A stretch of 64,000 nt of DNA from Thermohalobaculum sp963700775 (GCA_963700775.1 CAVOYU010000010.1:110753-174752); one strand, 5' to 3'; counted from the stretch's first letter, positions 52,051-62,549 are shown. A program made the numbers and translations. Notes: a model not told the origin generated them from the letters alone.

Positions 52051-52276
52051 GTGCGTGTCGTTTGGCGCTGGTTTGCAGAGAAGCGGGCCTTTGACTCGGC
52101 GGCCGCGATTTTGCCGATGGGTTCGAGCGGACGGCGATTGCTGAACCAATTGTTTCTGTCAAACGCTCTACCCGGACATAATCGTGCCCGACCGAGATTG
52201 GCTGCCCTCCGATTCGAACACTTATCCTTGAGACTGACACAGCGTATTTGAGTTGGCCCACAAGCAACTTGCGGAC

Positions 52277-54550
52277 TCAGCCTGCGGCGGCGAACCCGAG
52301 TTGCCGGGCATCGGAAATCTGAAAGTCCTCACACCTCTCCAGCACGCAATCCAAGTAGCGTAGTAGCTTGGGGTCAACGCCTACGGCGAGTTCGCGGCAA
52401 TCGGCAAGAACGTCCTGAGCGTCCCCAGCACTCGCCTCGGCCAGAATCCCGAACAGTGCGTCGTATCGGCTTCTCAATCTTTCAAATGCCCTCGAAGCCT
52501 TAACCGACTCGCCGCCAACGAGGATCATCACTGGGACTCGATCAGACTTCCCCTTGAGCTGAATGCTTCCTGCATCGAGAAATGCGAAACCAGGTGCCTG
52601 CGCTGCGGTGGATTCGCAGATAACCAGATCATATCCGACCTCCTTGCAGGCAGATTCTGCCCGCGCCGCGACGTTGACTGCATCACCGATCGCTGAATAG
52701 TTGAACCGCTCGGATGATCCGACATTTCCGACGCAGGCTGGCCCGGTGTTGATCCCGACCCCAATCTCGATTGCCGCATCACGTGCGACGGCTTCAGGGA
52801 GCGCAAACGTCTTGCTCTCGTTCATTTCCCGTACCGCCTCGCGCATCTTCAATGCGGCGGCGCACGCGCGCTGCGCATGATCGCTCTGGCGCAGCGGTGC
52901 GTTCCAGAAGGCCATAACGGAGTCTCCGATGAATTTGTCGATCACGCCACCTTCCTCGGCGATCGCATCACCAAGCCTGCCCAGCAGACGATTCAAGAAA
53001 GACACCAATTCGCTGGGTGTGAGTCGTTCGCTCAGCGATGTGAAATTTCGGACATCGGTAAAAAGGACAGTTAATTCGCAATTCTCACCACCGAGTTCGA
53101 CCTGGCTGTGATTGCGCTCTATTTCTTTCAGGACCGACGGGTGTACGTAGTGGCTGAAAGCGGTGCGGATACCCCGCTTCTCCCTATCCGTTACGATGTA
53201 GCGGAACGCCGTGGCGGCGAACCAGACGACAAGCCCGCCCGCGAGCGGAAAGCTGAAATCAATCAGAATTCCCATGTATCGGAAGGCGTACCACGATCCA
53301 AACGCAATCAGCGACGAGATCGCGGCGCCGAGGACAAAGGCGATTCTCGCACCGCCATATGTGGTCGTGAGACCGACCGTCAAGCAGCCAACGAACAACG
53401 CCAGCAACTCCAAGGCGCGCGTCCAGTCGAGCTTGAGCAGAAATTGGCCATTGATAATCTGCTCCATCGCTTGCGCGTGTATCTCGACGCCCGGCACCGA
53501 ATAGCCAAGCGCCGTCTTGTGAATATCGAAGAGACCAGCCGCCGATGTGCCGATCAGGATGATCCTGCCTTCAAGCTCCGGTGCGAGGGCACTCAATCGG
53601 GCATTGTCGAAGACCTCTGCAGCGCTCAGGTAGCGACTGGGGACAGGGACCGTGTAGTAAACATTGAACTCTCCATCGGGCCCGGTCGGCACTTCGAATG
53701 CGCCAATGCGCACCGATTGTACGTCACCGGTCGCTTGGTCCGCGTTCACGACGTAGGTTTGCGCACCCTGAGCAACTCTCAACGCCTCGCCGATCAGGCT
53801 GGGGAATAACTGCCTGCCGTCGGACCAGAGAATTGGAACCTCTCTTACGATGCTGGCTGAATTGTCATTGCTTAGATTTACAGACCCTATACCTGCTGCC
53901 GCCTCCGCGAGGACGGGCAACAACCATGCGCCACCGCGCAGGCGCGTGATTGAGCTGGCTGGGTCCTCGCCAGTGTAAGCAAAACCGGCCTTCACTGGCG
54001 GTTGCTCCAAGCGCTCCGCCGATGTGCCGAAAGCCAGAACAACATTCCCGCGCCGTAGCGCATCAGCGAATATCAAGTCATTGTCGGGAAGGTCCGCCGA
54101 TGGTCCGGTCTCATCGAGCCCCAACCTGGCTCGGAGTTCGGAGTCGCCGAGTATGCGGGCGGGCGACATTCGATCAGGCTCGATAAACAAAAAATCGAAA
54201 ACGACTGCCGCAGCACCCGCCGCATGGAGACGGTCGACTAACTCGGCGACGCGGTCGCGGGGCCAAGGCCACTGCCCAAGTTGAGCGAGTGATCGCTCGT
54301 CAATATCGATGATCTTTACAGGTGCGTCGAGATATGGGCGCGGATGCGTGCGTTGCAGCAGATCGAAGGTCGTTTTGCGGGCCTGATTTACTACGAAGGG
54401 ATCAGCAACACGAATTGCGGCCAGTCCGGCAATGAGAGCTACGCCAACCGCCAAAATTCCGAGGTGATGCAAGAACGATCGGCCTGAACGATCCTGACCC
54501 CCGCTTCCTTTTTTTTCAAACCTCAATCTCTTATTCAACACCAAGGTCAC
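52277..54550 (-). CDS. CHASE2-domain adenylate/guanylate cyclase
   Basis: A 757-residue membrane sensor. An N-terminal TM (residues 30-45) is followed by an extracytoplasmic CHASE2 domain of about 340 residues (KIIDIDERSLAQLGQWPWPR, GAAAVVFDFLFIEPDRM, GRIILIGTSAAGLFDIHKTA). Three TM helices (residues about 385-465) lead to a class III cyclase domain (residues about 495-675) with metal Asp motifs LTVLFTDVRNFTSLSERL and IDKFIGDSVMAFWNAP, plus RFNYSAIGDAVNVAARAE. It makes cAMP or cGMP in the cytosol in response to a periplasmic signal. The start is GTG 54550. The gene lies next to a FecR protein and an export locus. Confidence 0.93.
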   Translation of the reverse strand: MTLVLNKRLRFEKKGSGGQDRSGRSFLHHLGILAVGVALIAGLAAIRVADPFVVNQARKTTFDLLQRTHPRPYLDAPVKIIDIDERSLAQLGQWPWPRDRVAELVDRLHAAGAAAVVFDFLFIEPDRMSPARILGDSELRARLGLDETGPSADLPDNDLIFADALRRGNVVLAFGTSAERLEQPPVKAGFAYTGEDPASSITRLRGGAWLLPVLAEAAAGIGSVNLSNDNSASIVREVPILWSDGRQLFPSLIGEALRVAQGAQTYVVNADQATGDVQSVRIGAFEVPTGPDGEFNVYYTVPVPSRYLSAAEVFDNARLSALAPELEGRIILIGTSAAGLFDIHKTALGYSVPGVEIHAQAMEQIINGQFLLKLDWTRALELLALFVGCLTVGLTTTYGGARIAFVLGAAISSLIAFGSWYAFRYMGILIDFSFPLAGGLVVWFAATAFRYIVTDREKRGIRTAFSHYVHPSVLKEIERNHSQVELGGENCELTVLFTDVRNFTSLSERLTPSELVSFLNRLLGRLGDAIAEEGGVIDKFIGDSVMAFWNAPLRQSDHAQRACAAALKMREAVREMNESKTFALPEAVARDAAIEIGVGINTGPACVGNVGSSERFNYSAIGDAVNVAARAESACKEVGYDLVICESTAAQAPGFAFLDAGSIQLKGKSDRVPVMILVGGESVKASRAFERLRSRYDALFGILAEASAGDAQDVLADCRELAVGVDPKLLRYLDCVLERCEDFQISDARQLGFAAAG

Positions 54551-54628
54551 GTTCCCGCATTACTCTTGTGGTTGCAAACGGCTCTATTGCCTTTGACTTA
54601 CACAAAATCTCGATTGTGCATTCGCGGG

Positions 54629-55228
54629 CTATTGAGTTCCGCTGCTCGAATTCGATCCACCACCTTTGCCGACGCCTGCAGCGACCCCGATCACGCCGCC
54701 AAGAACCACAACCCCGAGTCCCACGGCAACAGCTCCCGCGGCTATGCCCCCTGCTGCGATCCCGGCGGGCGCAAGAGCGCCAGGTGCTACCGCCGCCGGC
54801 GCCGCCGCGACCGCCGTTGGCGCGCCAAGCGCGGAACCTCCCGAGGCCCACGGCAATCCGAAAGCAAACGCGCAGTCCCGATCTCGGTCATCTTCGATGC
54901 GGAATGGCTCGAGCAGGCTTTGCTGACGGCCGAGATAGGGAAAGATCTTTCCCTGCTCGGGTGTAAACGCCTCAGTAGGCACGACTTCGGCGCTCTCGCC
55001 TCGTTTCGCCTTAACTAGCTTGCAGCGATTTTCTAGTCTTTTGCGATCGCTATCTTTGTTAGAGGAAGCTGATTCGCTACTCTGCGCTGTCGCCATCTGT
55101 GCCGGAACCACAAGAGCGGCACTGACGGCCAATGTCCAACAAAACCGAAGAAGTCTCGCGGTCCACCGTAACGTCGAACGATTCTTGGCCCGCCGCCCGA
55201 TTTCCGTCGATGAGACCTGATCCAGCAT
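54629..55228 (-). CDS. Exported protein with Gly/Ala-rich hydrophobic C terminus, unrecognised
   Basis: About 199 residues from ATG 55228 (an upstream start at 55291 is possible). A signal sequence (LLRFCWTLAVSAALVVPAQM) is followed by a charged segment (RKRLENRCKLVKAKRGESAE). A long Ala/Gly/Val-rich hydrophobic stretch follows (APAGIAAGGIAAGAVAVGLG and VVVLGGVIGVAAGVGKGGG). It sits between the OPX gene and the cyclase gene on the same strand. The glycine-zipper-like tail resembles small membrane proteins found in capsule export loci; I cannot name a family. Confidence 0.6.
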   Translation of the reverse strand: MLDQVSSTEIGRRAKNRSTLRWTARLLRFCWTLAVSAALVVPAQMATAQSSESASSNKDSDRKRLENRCKLVKAKRGESAEVVPTEAFTPEQGKIFPYLGRQQSLLEPFRIEDDRDRDCAFAFGLPWASGGSALGAPTAVAAAPAAVAPGALAPAGIAAGGIAAGAVAVGLGVVVLGGVIGVAAGVGKGGGSNSSSGTQ

Positions 55229-55537
55229 ACAGAATTGTCGTTCCAGCCAGACTGACAAAACGCGCCCCCCTCGCCTTTTCCGCGAGCGCACTTTTTCAGT
55301 GTAGCCTTAACCTGGATTGGTTGCCAGAAGCTTCTCCGGCGGTCGCGAACGGTCGCGAAACCCCGATATCCAAGCGCGCTCAATCGAGCGCGTCTTCTGC
55401 TCCGCAATTCACGTTTCTACAGAACAAATACATTGGATCCGGGCGGCCAACGCGTAGCTATCGGTTGCATCACCCGTCGCGAAGGCCCAGCGGGACGGCA
55501 CTGTAGAATAGGCGTGGGAGGTCTTGCTGCCAATGCT

Positions 55538-56945
55538 TCAGGACGGCGTGACCTGCCCGTAGATTGACAGGAAGAGCTGCGGAAGGATCTGGCTGATTAC
55601 TCGGTTCCAGCTCGTAACCGGCTGCTCTGTGATGAAGAGAATATCGTTCGCATGGATCTGGAACTGGGTTGCTGCGGCGAGATTGGATGCATTCTCCGCA
55701 TCGAGATGGTAGGCGGTCAAGCCGCCAGCCTTCTGCGGGTCCGTCTCTGCGCGCAACAAATAGATTTCCCCATAGTCGGCAAATGTCGTCTTTATTCCGC
55801 CGATTGCCTCATTGAACAGAAGATTGGCCAGGCTCATCGTGCGTTCAAATGGCAACGGTACCTGTGTCGTTTTGCTTACCTCGCCGGCGACGAATGCATA
55901 AGGCTGTTCGACCGCACCATGCTTGAGCCGCTGTTCGAAGAGCTCACGCTCTTCGGCAAGGAGCGTTTTGGCATCCGCCTCCGCATCGCTTTTCAGCTGG
56001 CGCCGGGCGTCCTCCATACTCAGCAACTCGTTGCGCAAAGTCAGCTGTTCCTGGAAATAGCGCTGAGCCTCTGCCTCGCGATACCGGCTTCCTACATAAA
56101 TGCTGTCGCCGTCACGGAGCACCAAACGGCGCAACTCTGGGTCAGCGAGATAGCGCACGAGCCCAACCTGATAGCGCGCACCGTCCCGAAAAATCTGTAT
56201 CTCTGTCACGCTCGGATCGTCCGCGGTGATGCCCCCGGCAAGGTCGATTGCTTCCTGCAAGTGAAGTGGCTGCAAGGTGATCGGCACCAGCGTTGGCCCA
56301 CCAACCAATCCGCCGACCGAGACCCGCTGGGAGTGAAACTCGGCGATCTCGAGCGAGAATGATGGATCGATTCCCGCAGCGACCAGCGCACGAAAAATTT
56401 CTCTTTCCGCATCCCGGAGCGTCTTGCCGCCTATGGCGATCCGACCAGCATCAGGCACTGCGATCGAACCGTCGTCCTGCACCGTATAGCCCGTCCGCTT
56501 CGACTGCGCTGCGATCAGCCCAGGCAGACCCTCGACGCTGGTCGCCTGCTGGCTGACGGCAAGGAGAACGACATCGCCGACGCCGATCCGGTAAGGCTCC
56601 GACGGGTTGGCCGGCGGCAACCTGTCTGCGATTGCGTCGGGTCGAACTCGACGCTCTTGCGGTCGGGGCCGGAAGCGGCGGCAGACCGGGCACTCCGTAG
56701 GAAGCGATAGCGACCGACTTCGCGGCATCGGGCTGGAAGGCCATAGGGAGCCGGGCGGGAACATAGGTGTCTAGATTGGCTGCGGCAGCGGTCTCGTAGG
56801 TGAGCGGAATGACGCGAACCTGGTAGTCTGTGCCATAAGATCCGCCAAATGCAGGCTGCTCCGTGACTTGAGGCGAGGTGTAGATGACACCGCAACCAGC
56901 CACGCCAATCATTGAGATGAACGTCAGTAACGCTCGCAATCGCAT
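55538..56945 (-). pseudogene. Polysaccharide export lipoprotein (OPX, GfcE/Wza-like), one frameshift
   Basis: About 468 residues in two frames. The N terminus (ATG 56945) is a lipoprotein signal LTFISMIGVAGCGVIYTSP. After a one-base shift near 56660, the PES/OPX domain follows: EPYRIGVGDVVLLAVSQQAT, GYTVQDDGSIAVPDAGRIAI and GKTLRDAEREIFRALVAAGI. SLBB-type repeats come next (VSVGGLVGGPTLVPITLQPL; LRDGDSIYVGSRYREAEA), then a coiled coil around residues 270-310 and a C-terminal segment ending ILPQLFLSIYGQ. OPX proteins form the outer-membrane exit pore for capsules and exopolysaccharides. Divergent from yjbH. The frameshift may be real or a sequence error. Confidence 0.85.
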
Positions 56946-57322
56946 GGACCTGCCCCCGGCGAACTAGCTCGCAATGTCGCTCCTAAGCTTCCAGCAGCCT
57001 AACTCGTATCCGAAAGCAGCACCCGATAGATTGCAAAACCGCAATGGCCGTCGTTCCGCCCCCCGCTATCGCACTCTCAATTCACACGATCCAACGCTCT
57101 GGCGCAAGGCGTTCCAACCAGGACGTCGGGATTTTTGCACATTGCGCGGGGGCTCCTTGATCTCTGGAGGACCCTGCCGCCTCGCATCTATGGAGCCAAC
57201 GGCACGGTTCGACTCAGAGGCACTCGGCCCCGGCTCACCCGCGTCGCATGAGGAGGAAATTCTTCCGCAACCCCTCTTGCTGACGTTAGAAGGGTATTTG
57301 GCGTTGACTCCGCCAAACAAGA
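56946..57322. other. Divergent control region between OPX gene and yjbH
   Basis: About 377 nt between divergent polysaccharide genes. It is probably the promoter region for both. No strong -35/-10 pair or operator palindrome stands out. Nothing else recognised. Confidence 0.4.
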
Positions 57323-59844
57323 TTGACGCGATGGCAGGGGGGAGCCTTGCTCCAGCAGTCCCTGAAGACAGTTGAGGGCGTCACCGCTCCGAGGCGGGCA
57401 TTTTTTTGCCTCGCCGTCGCATTGGTGCACTGCCTGCCGATTGCCAGCGGCGCCGAGGTTCCGGTACCCCCTTCCCGTCCGAGTTCTGAATCTCTACGGC
57501 ATGACCGGGATGATCGATATGCCGAGTGCAGAGATGCAACCGGACGCGCAGGTTTCATTCACGTCGAGCTATTTCGGCGGCTATCTGCGCAACACACTTA
57601 CGGCACAAGCGATGCCATGGTTCGAGGTCGGCTTTCGATACTCGGTGCTTGATGACTTTCTCTCCGGGCCAGGTGACACGACGCTCTACGACCGGAGCCT
57701 GGACCTGAAGCTGCGTTTGATCGAAGAAGGTCCTGGATGGCCCGCGCTGGCTCTCGGCTTTCAAGACTTTCTCGGCACGGGGGTTTACTCGGGAGAGTAC
57801 TTTGCCGCGACCAAGAGCTTCCTCGATGGTGACCTGAAGCTAAATGCTGGTGTCGGCTGGGGTCGCTTTGCAGGACGGAGCGGGCTCGATAACCCTCTGT
57901 GCCAAAACAACAACCGGTTCTGTGATCGATCAAACTCATCGGACCAAGGCGGCACGGTCAATTTCGGACAGTTCTTCTCGGGACCGGAAATGGGCGTCTT
58001 CGGCGGCGCCGAGTGGCAGACCCCAATCAACGACCTGGCCCTAAAGATCGAGTATAGCGACGATCCCTACACGCAAGAGCGTCAGTCGGGTTCCTTTGAT
58101 CCAAAAACCGGAATCAATATCGGAGCTGAATACCGGCCGCTTCATGGCGTCGAGCTCGGCGCCTACTATATGTATGGCGCCGAGATCGGCGTGCGCCTGT
58201 CACTGAGCGGAAATCCGTTTCAACCTCTTGCCGAGACTGATGGCGAGCCAGCGGCCAAATCCATCCCGTCGCGACCGAGACCGGACAACACGGCTGGTAG
58301 CGCCGATATATGGCGAGATCCGCGGACAGGTTACCGTCACTCCTGTCACGACCAGGTTCGCTGCGAGCGAATTCACTGACGTGACGGTCGAGAACCGCGA
58401 CGACAACCTGCGCTGGGCAACCGCTACACTCCCTCCCTCGGCCGGCTACGACTGCCCGGATCAACAGGCGAAGGCGATCGACGCAGAGTTTGGAATGATC
58501 GACGCGGTGACTTTCCGCCTGGCCGGCGGCGAGCCAGTCTGTACGGTTGCCCTGCGACCCGAAGCTCAGCTGGCAATCCGCGATGCCATAACATCGACAG
58601 CAACCTATCCGACCGACTGGTATGACGATCCGGTGAGGCGAGAAAAGATTGTCGAAGCGCTGACGAATGAGTTGGACCCAGCCGCAATCGGTCTTTTCGG
58701 CATCGAGCTACGACCGGTCCGTGTTGCGGTCTACATCGAGAACAAGCGCTTCCACTCGATGCCCCGCGCAATTGGGCGTACGGCACGCGCGCTTGCCAGA
58801 ACGATGCCCCCCTCGGTCGAGTTATTCGAGATCATCCCGGTCGAGGACAGCCTGCCTGTGGTAAGTGTGATACTTGAGCGATCCAAGATCGAGGACCAGG
58901 TGGGTCGCCCGGACGCGGCATGGTCGGCCTGGTTGTCGGCGCAGGTCGATGATGCGACGCCACCCTCATGGGGCGAGACCGGTGCACTCGAACAGTTTCC
59001 CCGCACCTACTGGGCGTTTGGTCCGTTCACGCCAATCAGTCTGTTTGACCCTGATCAGCCGATTCGCTTTGACCTGTCCGTCGTCGCAGAGGGCGGCCTC
59101 GAATTCCTGCCGGGTCTGAGTGCAAACGCAGCCGTCTCGAAGCGCGTGACCGGCAATCTCGATGATATTGAACGAGACAGCGACTCGGATCTCCCGCATG
59201 TGCGCTCCGACATTGCGGAGTATCTCAAGCAAGGCGACCCGGGCATTCAGCGCCTTTCCCTCGATTATGTGACCAAGCTGGACGACAGCATTTACGGACG
59301 CGTCTCCGGCGGGCTTCTGGAGTGGATGTATGGCGGTGTCAGCGGTGAGGTGCTCTGGAAGCCAGCAGATCAGAGCTGGGGCCTTGGTGCAGACATCAAC
59401 TGGGTGCAGCAACGCGACTTCGACCAGCGCTTCGGGTTCAGGGACTATGACGTCGTGACGGGGCACGCCAGCCTCTACTGGGACACTGGCTGGAAGGGTG
59501 TCAGCGCGCAGATCGATGCCGGGCGATATCTCGCCGAAGACTGGGGCGGAACGTTCACCTTGAAGCGTCGATTTTCCAACGGATGGGAATTTGGCGCCTA
59601 CGCCACCTTTACCAATGTCTCGTATAGCGAGTTTGGTGAAGGTAGCTTCGACAAGGGGCTTTTCCTCACAATTCCGTTCGACTGGGCGCTCCCGTTTGAA
59701 GGCCGCTCGGAATACAAAGCCGTAATCGGATCGCTGACCCGCGACGGTGGTCAGAAGTTGTGGATATCGAACCGGCTTTATCCGATCGTCGAGGATATGG
59801 ATGAAGGCGGGTTGCGCCAGAGCTGGCAGGATTTCTGGAAATGA
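57323..59844 (+). pseudogene. YjbH-family exopolysaccharide outer-membrane protein, two frameshifts
   Basis: About 838 residues in three pieces. The first frame gives a signal-like segment AFFCLAVALVHCLPIASGAE (start uncertain, possibly TTG 57323). After a shift near 57480 the YjbH domain begins: NLYGMTGMIDMPSAEM, VSFTSSYFGGYLRN, WFEVGFRYSVLDDF. After a second shift near 58300 come GEIRGQVTVTPVTT, IPVEDSLPVVSVILERSK and a beta-barrel-like C terminus (LKRRFSNGWEFGAYATFTNV, LFLTIPFDWALPF). YjbH/GfcD proteins are outer-membrane beta-barrels needed for secretion of Yjb/group 4 polysaccharide. The stop overlaps yjbF by 4 nt. Confidence 0.85.
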
Positions 59845-60542
59845 GCCGATCGGGGCGCAGCCTTTGCCAGAATGCCGCTCTGGCCCTCGCGACCTTGTGC
59901 GCACCCGGACTTTCTGCCTGCTCGAGTGCCGGACCGACCGTTTTCGAGCGTCTTGGCACCTTGACCACCACATCGATCGCCGGCTCCGGAGAGGCAACAT
60001 CGCCCGAACTGACCCGAGCCGAGCTTGATCGGATTCCATCCGCGACGATCGCCGTGTCGTCGAGCGGCGGCCCTCGTGCCTATCTGGTCCCATTGGCAGA
60101 CAATGGTGGCTATCTGGACTATCGCGACGCGAACGGAAATTCGGTCGTCATGCTCGGCGGGGCGGTCTCGGGGCTCGAGACTGCGGGGTATGATCTCGAT
60201 GGCGTCCAGTATGACCCGCAGGACCCGATCGCGCATCCGACGCCACTCGGTCAATGGCCGGTCGAGGTGTGGCGTGAGTACCAGTTTTCAGTGCGTCATG
60301 CCGGCAGCTATGGGCTATCGCTGCACTGTATTTTCCGGCCGCAGGGGCCTGAGACCATCGTGATTGCGGAGATCGGGTTCACCCTTGTACGGGTGGAAGA
60401 GCGCTGCCGGAATGCCGTGCGTCAGATTACCAACACCCATTGGGTCGATGCGTCCTCTGGTTTCATCTGGAAGTCCGAGCAATGGCTGGGTCCAAAAATC
60501 GGCTCGGTCACGATCGAGATAGTTCGGCCCTACGGCGGATAG
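59841..60542 (+). CDS. YjbF/GfcB-family lipoprotein
   Basis: A 233-residue exported protein with a lipobox-like segment (LCAPGLSACSSAGPT), followed by the YjbF (DUF2886) core IAVSSSGGPRAYLVPLADNG, YRDANGNSVVMLGGAVSGLE and the C-terminal VDASSGFIWKSEQWLGPKIG. It acts with YjbH and the OPX protein in exporting an exopolysaccharide; the precise role is unknown. ATG 59841 overlaps the yjbH stop (ATGA), so the two are translationally coupled. Confidence 0.88.
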   Translation: MSRSGRSLCQNAALALATLCAPGLSACSSAGPTVFERLGTLTTTSIAGSGEATSPELTRAELDRIPSATIAVSSSGGPRAYLVPLADNGGYLDYRDANGNSVVMLGGAVSGLETAGYDLDGVQYDPQDPIAHPTPLGQWPVEVWREYQFSVRHAGSYGLSLHCIFRPQGPETIVIAEIGFTLVRVEERCRNAVRQITNTHWVDASSGFIWKSEQWLGPKIGSVTIEIVRPYGG

Positions 60543-60774
60543 GAGCGTCGGGTGTCGGTAAGCGGGCCTTCTCGAGGCGTTGCCGAATTTTCTCGGGGAA
60601 CCGGAGTATGGGTGCGGGCGACCCTGCCACCAGGCGCGACCGCGCAAGCTCACGAGGGGTGCGGGCAGGGGCGACGCGTATTCTAAAGAACAACCCATTT
60701 GCACGGGGTAGATGCCGACCCGTCGAGATGGTTTCGTGCCGCGACGGTTACCTCAAGGCCCTGCAGCAGATGGA

Positions 60775-61134
60775 TCAGGGAGCGGCACACTCTCGTTCGA
60801 CAACTGTCTCCACCACCTCTTCGACCGTGCGGCTGCCCGCCGTATCGGTGCGAGCTGTCTCCATCTCGCGCATGATTCGGGTCACGAGGTAAGGACTGCC
60901 ATCTTCGGACTGCATCTGATGTTTTGCGGCCATGCAATCCGCTTTGCGAGATGAGACCGGATCCGCTCGATAGTTTTCGTAATAGAATTCCAGCACGGTC
61001 ATGATTGTATCCTCCCTCTGCTGCGTGTTCAACGCGTAGAATTCCTCCACAACAAGGCTTGTGGCACCGGTCACAGCGCTGAACCAGGCAAGACATGCGA
61101 GCGCCAGCGGAAGGAACAACCGCCGGACACGCAT
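60775..61134 (-). CDS. Small exported hypothetical protein
   Basis: 119 residues from ATG 61134 (the open frame extends to 61299). Residues 1-26 look like a signal or anchor (RRLFLPLALACLAWFSAVTG). The mature part is polar with two Cys (KADCMAAKHQMQSEDGS; TVVERECAAP). No domain recognised. Lies between yjbF (convergent) and the HD gene; the ribosome site is weak. Confidence 0.5.
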   Translation of the reverse strand: MRVRRLFLPLALACLAWFSAVTGATSLVVEEFYALNTQQREDTIMTVLEFYYENYRADPVSSRKADCMAAKHQMQSEDGSPYLVTRIMREMETARTDTAGSRTVEEVVETVVERECAAP

Positions 61135-61429
61135 CTCAAGCGCGGCCGGTTCCGATTTCCTCCACATCGAGGCTGCGATCTCAATCGGACGGCGCATCAA
61201 CGCGAGCAGCCAGAGACAGCGAGACCACCTTTCCGGCAAAAGGGCTGCGCCGACCTCGTAGACGCTTGTCTCCGCTGAAGCGCCGGTGCCATCGACCATT
61301 CCCGTGATCTCCTGTTGAAGAAAGGTTCCCTTGACCGGGTACTCTGGACGGATCCCAGTGGGTCACTCCTTTGCCGAAATCGACAACGCACCCCTAACAC
61401 TTAGGCGCGCGCACGACCGCAACAGTAGC
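61135..61429. other. Gap between hypothetical and HD genes
   Basis: About 295 nt, partly covered by the N-terminal extension of the hypothetical gene if the ATG at 61299 is used. Nothing else recognised. Confidence 0.35.
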
Positions 61430-62288
61430 TTAGTCTCGCACGCCAGGGAACGGACCGAGATAGCTTGCCCGGTGCTCGATCTGAAAGAGGTGGTTGTAGA
61501 GCTGGGCAACCCACTGCTTGCCGTCGGTCGTCTGTTCGAGATAGCGCAGCGCCGTGCCGATATAGGGCTGCACCTGCGACCAGAAGAATTCCGGATACTT
61601 CTCGACCAGGTCAATGGGGCTGTCATACCCCAATTGACGGGCAATTCCCGTTTCAGCGAACTCGTGGAAAAGACCATTGATCTTGCGGTGATAGAAGGGG
61701 TCGGCCATCTGTCCGATCAGATCGGCCGCCCGCACGAGCGCTGGTTCGCCATCGGTATCGGCGAAGCGCGACTTCCTGGGGCACAGGGAAGCGGGTGAAA
61801 TCGATGGCCCGGGCGATCCGTTCTTCGTCGATGAATTCCGATGCTGCAAAACGCTCGCGTGCATAGAGCATGCCGCGGTCAACGTGGTAGGGTGCAAGGA
61901 CCGCATCCGATGCTCCACGCGGTGGCGTGAAGGTCTCCCCGGCCGCGTTGATCACCACCTTGTCACTGCGATCGCCCTTGCAGACGCCCCGCGCATATCC
62001 GATGTCGTGGATCAGTAGAGCAATCGTATAGTGAACCCAGTCCTCTGGCTGAACCGCGTGGGAGATCAGGCGACCGCGCATGATCTGCTGGCCGACAAGT
62101 GTCACCATCATGGTGTGTTCGGCATTGTGGTAAAGGGCATCAGAATTGCCAAGCCGCTCGAGCACGAGACGTGCCGCGCCACCGATGAATGCGGCATACT
62201 CCTTTCTGCGCTCTGAAAAATGCTGCAGGTAAAGCTCCGAAAGATAGTTCGAGAACGCAGCCGCGACGACAGAGGTCGGATTGAACAT
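61430..62288 (-). pseudogene. HD-domain metal-dependent phosphohydrolase, one frameshift
   Basis: About 286 residues. From ATG 62288 (GGAAGGA site 8 nt upstream) the N-terminal part has RLVLERLGNSDALYHNAEHT with the first metal His, and VHYTIALLIHDIGYARGVCK with the His-Asp pair. A shift near 61780 leads to DGEPALVRAADLIGQMADPF and a C-terminal helical region ending HRASYLGPFPGVRD. HD proteins hydrolyse phosphoesters, often cyclic or nucleotide substrates; its place near a nucleotide cyclase is suggestive only. Confidence 0.8.
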
Positions 62289-62549
62289 CGGCACTTTCCT
62301 TCCCAGCGGAACCCAAGGCTAGCCAGTCCGTCGAAAATTGCCAAAGGCAATCTGTGGCAGTGTTCTGCAATCGCTTGCAGCTCGCGCCGGCACGGCCGGC
62401 CGCCAGAGATTCTGGCTCTGGGGCGCGTGGGTGATGCGGCTGAGCCCTACCAGTGCGCGATCAGATGGCGCGATGCGCAGGCCGGATGTCTCATCGGCGT
62501 ATACGCCGGAGCAACAAGTCCCGCGCCGCCGATTCTTCCTTGGGAAAGG

